Source: Lysobacterales bacterium (lineage in GTDB: Bacteria > Pseudomonadota > Gammaproteobacteria > Xanthomonadales > Xanthomonadaceae). From it: DNA of 6,678 bases. A model generated the notes under the pieces. That model searched no databases. It was not told the DNA's origin and worked only from the letters and a program-made list of their open reading frames with translations. The position numbers and the translations under genes are program-made. This document shows, one piece after another, positions 1 through 5,703 of this stretch. Each line of letters starts with the position of its first letter. Position 1 is the first letter of the stretch. The DNA lies in the NCBI GenBank assembly GCA_020442545.1, contig JAGRJX010000311.1, forward strand, positions 1 through 6,678, in the 5' to 3' direction.

Positions 1-525
1 GAAGGCATAGATGCCGGCGAACACATCGTCCAGCATGGTGCCAAAGCCGCCCTTCACGCGCTTGTCGGCCCAGGACACCGGCCATGGCTTGATCACGTCG
101 AAGGTGCGGAACAGGAGGAATCCGGCCAGCAACCATGCCCAGAATGGCCCCGGTCCGGCGGGCAGCAGGAATAGCGCGATCCACTGGCCGATGAATTCGT
201 CCCAGACGATCACGCCCGGGTCCTGCACCTGGATGCGGTCGATCACCCGCTGCGCGGCCCAGATGCCGATGCCCAGCGCAAGCAGCAACACGGCGAGATA
301 AGCCCACCACGGCAGTTCGCGCAGCAGCAGCCAGGGCAGGATGGCAACCGCACTGCCCACCGTACCGGAAGCAATCGGCGCGAAGCCGCTGCCGAAACCA
401 CTGGCGATCCATCCGTCAACGCCGGACAACACCGATCGCGCGAACTCGCGCCAGGGCGCTTCGAGCAGCTCCTCGACATTGTCTGCGGACAGCGGCGGAT
501 GATCCTTTGGCGACTTTTCGTTCAT
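1..525 (-). CDS. pgpA: Phosphatidylglycerophosphatase A, 3' end cut by window edge
   Basis: Membrane enzyme that removes the phosphate from phosphatidylglycerophosphate to give phosphatidylglycerol, acting at the inner membrane. 175 residues are visible and the frame runs open off the left edge; E. coli PgpA is about 172 residues and aligns with a short tail still to come. Family motifs seen: GFGSGFAPIASGTVGS (43-58), DPGVIVWDEFIGQW (102-115, with the acidic D102, D109 and E110), FRTFDVIKPWP (139-149) and GTMLDDVFAGIYA (162-174, with D166 and D167). Hydrophobic stretches lie near 57-69, 73-90, 112-123 and 127-140. The ATG at 525 is chosen because an AGGGT sequence lies about 8 bases upstream and the length fits; an in-frame GTG at 549 overlapping the thiL stop is possible but less likely. 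It follows thiL with a 24-bp gap, the usual thiL–pgpA arrangement. The N-terminal 38 residues are hydrophilic and poorly conserved. Function is inferred from family similarity. Confidence 0.95.
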   Translation of the reverse strand, partial: MNEKSPKDHPPLSADNVEELLEAPWREFARSVLSGVDGWIASGFGSGFAPIASGTVGSAVAILPWLLLRELPWWAYLAVLLLALGIGIWAAQRVIDRIQVQDPGVIVWDEFIGQWIALFLLPAGPGPFWAWLLAGFLLFRTFDVIKPWPVSWADKRVKGGFGTMLDDVFAGIYAF

Positions 526-549
526 GTCCGATACCCTGGCGCCAATCAC

Positions 550-1512
550 TCAGCTGGCGAAATGCCGGTACGCCTGATCGGACAGGCTGATCACCTCTCC
601 ATCCGCCCCCAGCACGTGGATGCCAGAACCACCGACCAAGCGACCAATGCGCGTGACGCGCACATCGCAGGCAGCAGCGACCGACTGTACCTGAGAGGCG
701 CTTTCCGCCGGCGCGCTGAAACACAGCTCGTAGTCGTCGCCACCAGCAAGCTGCAATCCCTGTCTGGCGAGGGCTGACATGGCGGCAAGCTCATCCGACG
801 CAGGAAGCGCGTCGGCATGCAGTTCGATCCCCAACGATGAAGCCCTGGCCACGTGACCGGCATCCGCAAGCAACCCATCCGAAACGTCGATAGCCGCGTG
901 GGCGATGCCGCGCAATGCCAGTCCAAACGCAATGCGCGGCGTCGGCCGGTTCAGCTGCGCCGCCAGCAGATCGTTGTCGATCCGACCGGTATCGCGCCAG
1001 TGCTGCAGCGCCAGCGCGGCGTCTCCCAGTGTGCCGGTTACCCAGAGGTCATCGCCGAGTTGCGCGGCATCTCGACGCAATGCCTGTTCCGGCGGCACGC
1101 TGCCGAATGCGGTGACGGTGATGCTTTCCGGGCCGCGCGTGGTGTCGCCGCCGACCAGCGCCACGCCGTGCGTGATCACCAGCGCGAGGAATCCATCGAG
1201 GAAGTCTTCGAGCCACGCCTCATCAGCTTCCGGTCTCGTCAATGCCAATGTCACCCAGCGCGGTCTCGCGCCCATGGCGGCAAGATCAGACAGGTTCACC
1301 GCCAACGCCTTCCAGCCGATGTCGGCGGCGGCGGTTTCCGGCGGGTAGTGGACGCCCTTGACCAGCGTGTCGGTGCAGACCACCAGCTGACAATCCGGCA
1401 GCGGCTGCACGATGGCAGCGTCGTCACCGATACCGAGGACCACATCGGCCTGTGCGCCAAGGCGGCGACGGATACGATCGATCAAGTCGAACTCGCAAAG
1501 CGGAAGGTTCAA
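550..1512 (-). CDS. thiL: Thiamine-monophosphate kinase
   Basis: Cytosolic kinase that phosphorylates thiamine monophosphate to thiamine diphosphate, the active cofactor, using ATP. From the TTG at 1512 it is 320 residues, close to E. coli ThiL (325). It belongs to the PurM/AIR-synthase-like fold. Motifs in order: EFDLIDRI (7-14), GIGDDAA (27-33, metal and nucleotide binding), CTDTL (46-50), KALAVNLSDLAAMGA (68-82), GGDTTRGP (121-128), DVSDGL (209-214) and GGDDYEL (257-263). All acidic metal-binding motifs are intact, so the enzyme should be active. The start is uncertain. There is no ATG before the conserved EFDLI; in-frame choices are TTG 1512, GTG 1527 and TTG 1548, all inside the repeat element at 1505-1676 and none with a Shine-Dalgarno. 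I prefer 1512 because it leaves only six residues before EFDLI, near the family norm. It lies downstream of nusB and 24 bp ahead of pgpA, probably in one transcript. Confidence 0.95.
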   Translation of the reverse strand: MNLPLCEFDLIDRIRRRLGAQADVVLGIGDDAAIVQPLPDCQLVVCTDTLVKGVHYPPETAAADIGWKALAVNLSDLAAMGARPRWVTLALTRPEADEAWLEDFLDGFLALVITHGVALVGGDTTRGPESITVTAFGSVPPEQALRRDAAQLGDDLWVTGTLGDAALALQHWRDTGRIDNDLLAAQLNRPTPRIAFGLALRGIAHAAIDVSDGLLADAGHVARASSLGIELHADALPASDELAAMSALARQGLQLAGGDDYELCFSAPAESASQVQSVAAACDVRVTRIGRLVGGSGIHVLGADGEVISLSDQAYRHFAS

Positions 1513-1551
1513 TGGGGTCGGAGTCACTGGATCAATGGGGTGGATCAACGA

Positions 1552-1576
1552 TCAATGGGGTCAGAGTCATTGATTT
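1552..1576 (+). repeat. Inner left arm of the 25-bp perfect inverted repeat
   Basis: These 25 bases (tcaatggggtcagagtcatt and the next five) are the exact reverse complement of 1648-1672. In the mRNA, which is read leftward, this is the 3' arm of a potential long hairpin lying between the nusB stop codon and the thiL start. Confidence 0.9.
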
Positions 1577-1647
1577 GCTCGGCGAATTCATCCGCACTGA
1601 TCGCGGGATTGGCGAGTCAGGATGTTACGAAGGTCGGTCACATAACG

Positions 1648-1672
1648 AAATCAATGACTCTGACCCCATTGA
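1648..1672 (-). repeat. Right arm of the 25-bp perfect inverted repeat
   Basis: Exact reverse complement of 1552-1576. It is also nearly complementary to the outer left copy at 1505-1532, so two alternative pairings of the same arm are possible. It begins two bases from the end of the nusB stop codon, which makes it the 5' arm in the transcript. Confidence 0.9.
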
Positions 1673-1674
1673 AC

Positions 1675-2145
1675 CTAGCCGCCCTGGCGCGCCGCCGCGA
1701 CTTCGGCAGCACGGGAGTTTGCCGCCACACGATCCAGCACGCCGTTGACGTAGGTGTGGCCGTGGTCGGCGCCGAAACGCTTGGTGATCTCGATGGCCTC
1801 GTTGATCACCACGCGATACGGCACGTCGATGCGCTGCAGAAGCTCGTAGGCGGCCAGCCGCAGCACCGCGCGCTCGATCGGATCAACCTGTTCGACCTCG
1901 CGGTCCAGATGCTCGGCAAGTGCGGCGTCGATGGCCTTCTGGTGCTGACCGACGCCATTGACCAGATCCTCGAAGTAGGCGAGGTCGGCCACCTCCATGT
2001 CCTGCTCACTGCGGAACTGCGTGACCACCGACTCGATCGGCGTGGCCGAAAGCTGCCAGGCGTAGACCGCCTGCAGTGCGCGACGTCGCGCGCGCGAGCG
2101 TGCTGCCGGATCGATGCCGTCGGTACGGGTATTGCTCGCTGCCAT
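1675..2145 (-). CDS. nusB: Transcription antitermination factor NusB
   Basis: All-helical RNA-binding protein that pairs with NusE (ribosomal protein S10), binds boxA RNA and supports rRNA antitermination. It is 156 residues, normal to slightly long for the family. Seen: ARSRARRRALQAVYAWQLS (15-33), the basic N-terminal helix with the conserved aromatic pair; DPIERAVLRLAAYELL (88-103); DVPYRVVINEAIEITKRFG (107-125); and GHTYVNGVLDRVA (129-141). The ATG at 2145 is chosen because family similarity starts soon after it and an AAGG lies just upstream, overlapping the ribH stop codon; the upstream in-frame extension is arginine/glycine-rich shadow of ribH. It starts 5 bp after ribH, so translational coupling is likely, and the ribH–nusB order is typical of proteobacteria. 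The TAG stop takes its last two bases from the end of the repeat element at 1505-1676, so the original C-terminus may have been slightly different. Confidence 0.96.
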   Translation of the reverse strand: MAASNTRTDGIDPAARSRARRRALQAVYAWQLSATPIESVVTQFRSEQDMEVADLAYFEDLVNGVGQHQKAIDAALAEHLDREVEQVDPIERAVLRLAAYELLQRIDVPYRVVINEAIEITKRFGADHGHTYVNGVLDRVAANSRAAEVAAARQGG

Positions 2146-2147
2146 TG

Positions 2148-2152
2148 ACCTT
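2148..2152 (-). promoter_or_regulatory. Ribosome binding site of nusB
   Basis: AAGGT on the minus strand lies three to four bases before the nusB ATG and overlaps the ribH TAA stop. It decides the nusB start at 2145 over the long upstream extension and suggests ribosomes finishing ribH can reinitiate on nusB. Confidence 0.6.
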
Positions 2153-2630
2153 ATTCCAGTTCCCAGTCGCCCTGGTACAGCAGCGCGATCATTTCCAGCG
2201 CGGCCAGCACGGCCTCTTCGCCCTTGTTGCCGTGGATGCCGCCGGCGCGATCTTCGGCATCCTGCCGCTGCTCGACCGCCAGCACGGCGTTTGCCACGGG
2301 CAATCCGAAGTCGAGTTGCACCTGCATCAGGCCGCGCGCGCATTCGTCGGCGACGTGCTCGAAATGCCGCGTGTCACCGCGGATCACGCAGCCCAGTGCG
2401 ACCATCGCGTCGTGCTCGTTCTGCTCGGCCAGGTTCATCGCCTGCAGCGGCAGTTCCCAGGCGCCGGGCACGCGATACACGTCGAAGACCACGTCCAGCC
2501 GCTGCAGCGCCGAACGCGCGCCATCCAGCAGTCGCTCGACGATGTCGGCGTTGAAGCGGGTGGCGATCAGGGCGACGCGCGCACCTTCCGGCAGGTCCAT
2601 CGCGGGGTTGAAGGTGGCGACGCCACTCAT
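2151..2630 (-). CDS. ribH: 6,7-dimethyl-8-ribityllumazine synthase
   Basis: Penultimate enzyme of riboflavin synthesis. It condenses the ribitylamino-pyrimidinedione with 3,4-dihydroxy-2-butanone 4-phosphate (the product of the neighbouring RibB) to give the lumazine that RibE uses. 159 residues, the usual length. Family members form cytosolic pentamers or 60-mers. Seen: RFN (25-27, where the substrate ring stacks on the aromatic), VPGAWELP (54-61), ALGCVIRGDTRHFEHVADEC (78-97) with the catalytic-type His at 89, PVANAVLAVE (111-120) and GNKGEEAVLAALEMI (134-148). All substrate-contact motifs appear intact. The ATG at 2630 has TGGAG about 9 bases upstream and follows ribB by 34 bp; nusB follows after 5 bp. 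E. coli calls this gene ribE in older usage. The role is firm from motifs and context. Confidence 0.97.
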   Translation of the reverse strand: MSGVATFNPAMDLPEGARVALIATRFNADIVERLLDGARSALQRLDVVFDVYRVPGAWELPLQAMNLAEQNEHDAMVALGCVIRGDTRHFEHVADECARGLMQVQLDFGLPVANAVLAVEQRQDAEDRAGGIHGNKGEEAVLAALEMIALLYQGDWELE

Positions 2631-2664
2631 CGGGCGGCTCCATGCATTTCAGCAACTTGCGGCA

Positions 2665-3774
2665 TCACTCGGCCTGTCCGGCAGCGGGCAGGTAGTCTAC
2701 AACCTCAAGCCCGAAACCGCTCAATGCAACCTGACGGCGCGGCGTGCCCAGCACGCGCATGCGACGCGCCCCGAGATCGGCAAGAATCTGCGCACCAACG
2801 CCGTTGCGCCGCCATTCGCGCACCTTGCCGTCCTGTGGATCAGCCTCCGGCACGTCACGCAGGCGTGCCAGTAGCGTGTCCGCGTCCTCGTGCTCGGCCA
2901 GCACCACGGCGGCGCCGCGGCCTTCGGCGGCGATCAGGCGCAGCACGTTGGAGAGCGGCAGACCAAGGTCGGCACGGTCAATGTGCAGCACGTCGGACAG
3001 CGCGTTCTTGACGTGGACGCGCACCAGCAGCGGCTCTTCGCCGGCGATATCGCCACGCACCAGCGCAAAATGCAGGTCGCGGGCGATGCGGTCACGATAG
3101 GTCAGCAGGCGGAACGGACCGAACTCGGTCTGCACGTCGCGCTCGTCGATGCGCTCGACCGTGGCTTCGGTGGACAGGCGATGACGGATGAGATCCGCAA
3201 TCGAGCCCATCCTCAGGCCGTGCTCGGCGGCGAAGGCTTCCAGCTGCGGCCGCCGCGCCATGGTGCCGTCTTCGTTGAGGATCTCGACCAGCACGCCGGC
3301 CGGTTCCAGACCAGCCAGCAGCGCCAGATCGGATGCCGCCTCGGTATGCCCTGCCCGCGTCAGCACCCCACCCGGCTGTGCGGCCAGCGGAAAGATGTGA
3401 CCCGGCTGATGCAGGTGCTCGGCCTGCGCATCGGGTGCCACGGCGGTACGGATCGTATGAGCGCGGTCGTAGGCGCTGATGCCGGTGGTCACACCTTCGG
3501 CGGCCTCGATCGACACGGTGAAGTTGGTGCGGAAGGTGGCCGTGTTGTCCGCCACCATCGGCGGCAGGCGCAGCTGCGCGCAGCGTTCGCGCGTCATCGC
3601 CAGGCAGATCAAGCCACGCCCGTAGCGCGCCATGAAGTTGATGTCCTCGGGCCGCACCTTGCCTGCGGCCATGATCAGATCGCCCTCGTTCTCGCGGTCC
3701 TCGTCATCGACGATGACCACCATTTTGCCGGCGCGGATGTCGGCAAGCAGTTCGGGAATCGAGGCGAAGCTCAT
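2665..3774 (-). CDS. ribB: 3,4-dihydroxy-2-butanone 4-phosphate synthase with degenerate GTP cyclohydrolase II-like domain (RibBX type)
   Basis: Makes 3,4-dihydroxy-2-butanone 4-phosphate and formate from ribulose 5-phosphate for the RibH step. 369 residues. The N-terminal RibB domain (about 1-205) is complete: DDEDRENEGDL (23-33, acidic catalytic loop), YGRGLICLAMT (51-61), GVTTGISAYDRA (94-105), PGHIFPL (124-130), GHTEA (142-146) and EILNEDG (164-170). The C-terminal part (about 211-369) resembles RibA (GPFRLLTYRD, LVRVHVKN, AEGRGA) but lacks the three zinc cysteines: N257, A268 and L270 stand where GTP cyclohydrolase II has Cys. The catalytic QEGRG-type segment is replaced by LAEHEDADTLL (292-302), and the domain is short. 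Such RibBX proteins are known in Proteobacteria and lack GTP cyclohydrolase II activity, so I infer this one is monofunctional. Automated pipelines may name it ribBA. Its ATG overlaps the ribE stop (ATGA), and GGAGAGAG precedes it, so coupled translation is likely. Confidence 0.95.
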   Translation of the reverse strand: MSFASIPELLADIRAGKMVVIVDDEDRENEGDLIMAAGKVRPEDINFMARYGRGLICLAMTRERCAQLRLPPMVADNTATFRTNFTVSIEAAEGVTTGISAYDRAHTIRTAVAPDAQAEHLHQPGHIFPLAAQPGGVLTRAGHTEAASDLALLAGLEPAGVLVEILNEDGTMARRPQLEAFAAEHGLRMGSIADLIRHRLSTEATVERIDERDVQTEFGPFRLLTYRDRIARDLHFALVRGDIAGEEPLLVRVHVKNALSDVLHIDRADLGLPLSNVLRLIAAEGRGAAVVLAEHEDADTLLARLRDVPEADPQDGKVREWRRNGVGAQILADLGARRMRVLGTPRRQVALSGFGLEVVDYLPAAGQAE

Positions 3775-4382
3775 TCGCTCTCTCCGGCAGCATTGCCGCC
3801 TAGCAATCGTTCGACGTAACGGGCGATCAGATCGACTTCCAGATTCACCACGTCGCCAATCGCCGTACTGCCGAAAGCGGTGTTGGCGACGGTATGCGGG
3901 ACCAGATTCACTTCGAAACCTTCGTCATCGACGGCATTGACCGTCAGGCTGACGCCGTCGACGGTGATCGAGCCTTTGACTGCGATATAGCGCAGCACTG
4001 CGGCCGGCGCGGCAAAGCGCCAGCGCTGCGAGCGTGCGTCCTCCTTGATCGACAACACACGACCGAGACCATCCACGTGTCCGGCGACCACGTGACCGCC
4101 GAAACGCGAGTCTGCACGCATGGCGCGTTCGAGGTTCACCGCATCGCCGGTTTTGAGACCGCCAATCGTGGTGAGCGAGAGCGTTTCCTTCGATACATCG
4201 GCGGTGAAACCATCCGCATCGAAGGCGACCACGGTGAGGCAGACGCCGGAAACGGCAATGCTTTCTCCCAGCATGATGCCGCCCGTGTCCAGCGCACCAA
4301 AGGCAATGTGCAGGCGCAGGTCGCCGCCGACGTTTTCCGTCGCCAGCACGCGACCAACGCTTTCGATAATGCCCGTGAACAT
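3771..4382 (-). CDS. ribE: Riboflavin synthase, alpha subunit type
   Basis: Last step of riboflavin synthesis: dismutation of two 6,7-dimethyl-8-ribityllumazine molecules into riboflavin and the pyrimidinedione that is recycled to RibH. 203 residues with two lumazine-binding barrels. N-terminal barrel: MFTGIIESVG (1-10), GESIAVSGVCLTV (39-51, Cys48 as in E. coli) and SRFGGHVVAGHVDG (92-105, His102). C-terminal barrel: KGSITVDGVSLTV (136-148), NLVPHTVANT (159-168) and DLIARYVERLL (184-194), the trimerising helix region. The ATG at 4382 is chosen because MFTGIIE is the invariant family start and AAGGGG lies 5 bases upstream; an ATG at 4424 would add 14 unrelated residues inside ribD. It begins 1 bp after the ribD stop and overlaps the ribB start by 4 bp. 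The gene is called ribC in E. coli nomenclature. Confidence 0.97.
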   Translation of the reverse strand: MFTGIIESVGRVLATENVGGDLRLHIAFGALDTGGIMLGESIAVSGVCLTVVAFDADGFTADVSKETLSLTTIGGLKTGDAVNLERAMRADSRFGGHVVAGHVDGLGRVLSIKEDARSQRWRFAAPAAVLRYIAVKGSITVDGVSLTVNAVDDEGFEVNLVPHTVANTAFGSTAIGDVVNLEVDLIARYVERLLGGNAAGESE

Positions 4383-4383
4383 G

Positions 4384-5697
4384 TCAGCCCCTTCTGTCCG
4401 AGTCTGGATCATCGTCTCGTTCACGGTTCAGCAGATCAGGGTCGGACAGGATTTCATGCGAGCCGTCCTTGCGAACGCGTACATAGCGATCCTGGTCATC
4501 GTAGCCGACCGCACCCGGCTTTCGGCCCAGGGCTGCGTAGTAGGCATCGACTTCCGTATCCGGACCATCCAGCCACTCGCCGAAAGTGTCGCCATCGTCA
4601 AATATGGGGGGACGTGGCCGCAAACGCAGGCGCAGGTCACTGCCGATCTGGCGGACTTCGAGCAGATCGAGATCGACGCGTTCGCGCATGTCGTGAATGT
4701 CGATGCCGGCCAGCAGCGGACGCGCCGCGTCACCGAGCAACGTCGGTGCCTGGTACAGCAGCAGCTCGTCGGCGAGTTCGGCATCAAACAGTGCGCCGGC
4801 CAGCGTCGCTCCGGCCTCGACCTGCACCTCGTTGATGCCGCGTTTCGCCAGTTCGTTCATCAGCGCCGCGAGATCGACACGACCCTTTACTGCCGGTAGG
4901 CCAAGACGCTCCTGCTGACGGAAGTGCGACGGTACGCGGGCATCTTCGTCGTGAACCAGCAGCGTGGGCGCTTCGCCGTTGACGATGATCGAGTCCGCCG
5001 GAATCGCGAGACCCGTGTCCAGCACCACGCGCAGCGGCGGCTCGAAGCACGCGTCGTCGTCCATACGCACCGTCATCTGTGGATTGTCGGCGCGGACGGT
5101 GCCGCTGCCGGTCAGGATGGCGCCGCTGCGCGCACGCCAGCGGGCCACGTCATGGCGCGACGCCTCGCACGAAATCCACTTGGAATCGCCGTTGGCCAGC
5201 GCGGTTCGGCCATCGATGCTGGTCGCCAGCTTGACGCGCACGAAGGGCCGACCGCGTTCGACGCGCGAGAAGAAACCGATGTTCGCTTCGCGGGCCGCGG
5301 CGCGCATCAAACCGTGCTCGACCACGATGCCAGCTTCGCGCATCCGCTCAACGGCGCCGCCATCGTGCTGGTGGGCATCCTCGCAGGCGACCACGACGCG
5401 CGACACGCCGGCGCAAATCAGCGCATCCGCACAGGGCGGCGTGCGACCGGTCTTGCCGCAGGGTTCCAGCGTGACGTAGGCCGTTGCGCTTTTGGCGTCA
5501 GCGCCCGCGGCTTCCAGCGCATGTACTTCGGCGTGGGCTTCACCGGCACGCTGATGGAAACCTTCGCCCACCACGCGCTCGCCGTGCGCCAGCACGCAGC
5601 CAACCACGGGATTCGGTTTGGTGGTGAAGCGCCCGCGCTCGGCCAGCACAAGCGCACGCTGCATGTGCGCGTGGTCGATCGAGGAGAACAAGCTCAT
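4384..5697 (-). CDS. ribD: Bifunctional diaminohydroxyphosphoribosylaminopyrimidine deaminase / 5-amino-6-(5-phosphoribosylamino)uracil reductase, extended C-terminus
   Basis: Performs the second and third riboflavin steps: zinc-dependent deamination of the pyrimidine ring, then NADPH-dependent reduction of the ribose. 437 residues against about 365 in E. coli. Deaminase domain (about 8-145): KPNPVVGCV (27-35), HAEVHAL (55-61, His55 zinc ligand, Glu57 proton shuttle) and TLEPCGKTGRTPPC (76-89, zinc ligands Cys80 and Cys89). Reductase domain (about 150-360): VKLATSIDGRTA (155-166), SKWIS (172-176), GSGTVRADNPQMTVR (197-211), VEAGATLAGAL (293-303) and APTLLGDAARPLL (317-329). Two oddities: the DPNPxVxGxG segment of the deaminase half reads EDAHQHDGGAV (106-116), and residues 363-437 form an acidic tail (21 Asp/Glu) absent from E. 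coli RibD. The ATG at 5697 has GAGGTG 10 bases upstream and fits the family N-terminus. It follows the hypothetical gene by 6 bp and precedes ribE by 1 bp. Confidence 0.96.
   Translation of the reverse strand: MSLFSSIDHAHMQRALVLAERGRFTTKPNPVVGCVLAHGERVVGEGFHQRAGEAHAEVHALEAAGADAKSATAYVTLEPCGKTGRTPPCADALICAGVSRVVVACEDAHQHDGGAVERMREAGIVVEHGLMRAAAREANIGFFSRVERGRPFVRVKLATSIDGRTALANGDSKWISCEASRHDVARWRARSGAILTGSGTVRADNPQMTVRMDDDACFEPPLRVVLDTGLAIPADSIIVNGEAPTLLVHDEDARVPSHFRQQERLGLPAVKGRVDLAALMNELAKRGINEVQVEAGATLAGALFDAELADELLLYQAPTLLGDAARPLLAGIDIHDMRERVDLDLLEVRQIGSDLRLRLRPRPPIFDDGDTFGEWLDGPDTEVDAYYAALGRKPGAVGYDDQDRYVRVRKDGSHEILSDPDLLNRERDDDPDSDRRG
4388..4393 (-). promoter_or_regulatory. Ribosome binding site of ribE
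   Basis: AAGGGG on the minus strand, five bases before the ATG at 4382 and inside the last codons of ribD. It fixes the ribE start at MFTGIIE rather than the upstream in-frame ATG at 4424. Confidence 0.7.
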
Positions 5698-5703
5698 TCG
5701 AAA

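Larger units (their letters stand above)
1505..1676. repeat. Palindromic repeat element between nusB and thiL (MITE/REP-like)
   Basis: This 172-bp segment fills the only real intergenic gap in the operon. Its ends are inverted copies: aggttcaatggggtc at 1505-1519 and its exact reverse complement at 1662-1676. Inside, 1552-1576 and 1648-1672 are a perfect 25-bp inverted repeat separated by 71 bases. The left side carries the unit three times in tandem: 1509-1533 (three differences from the consensus), a truncated copy from 1532 (tcaatggggtgg), and the perfect copy from 1552. The right side has one copy. The core 1577-1647 holds no convincing ORF. From memory, the tcagagtc/gactctga-type unit resembles dispersed palindromes found near REP-associated tyrosine transposase genes in Xanthomonadales-like genomes; I cannot verify this here. 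No target-site duplication is evident. It overlaps the last two bases of the nusB stop codon and the proposed thiL start. Confidence 0.8.

Noticed and set aside
1577..1647. Remnant of a transposase gene in the core of the repeat
   Set aside because: All frames through the 71-bp core give short peptides with no transposase motif; nothing supports a coding remnant.
1552..1672. Intrinsic transcription terminator after nusB
   Set aside because: The hairpin loop is 71 bases long and neither side is followed by a T-run, so it does not look like a rho-independent terminator.
1452..1748. 98-residue plus-strand frame through the repeat element
   Set aside because: Its peptide simply reads the repeat units (GSES, NDSDPIE) and has no ribosome binding site or family resemblance.
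853..2148. 431-residue plus-strand open frame across thiL and nusB
   Set aside because: It lies antisense to two clearly recognised genes, its translation has no family motif, and GC-rich DNA often leaves such shadow frames open.
2146..2343. N-terminal extension of NusB to 2343
   Set aside because: The added residues are Arg/Gly/Ala-rich shadow of ribH; a ribosome binding site and family similarity place the start at 2145.
2890..3819. 309-residue plus-strand open frame opposite ribB
   Set aside because: Histidine/glutamine-rich translation typical of an antisense shadow; the minus-strand RibB motifs explain the region fully.
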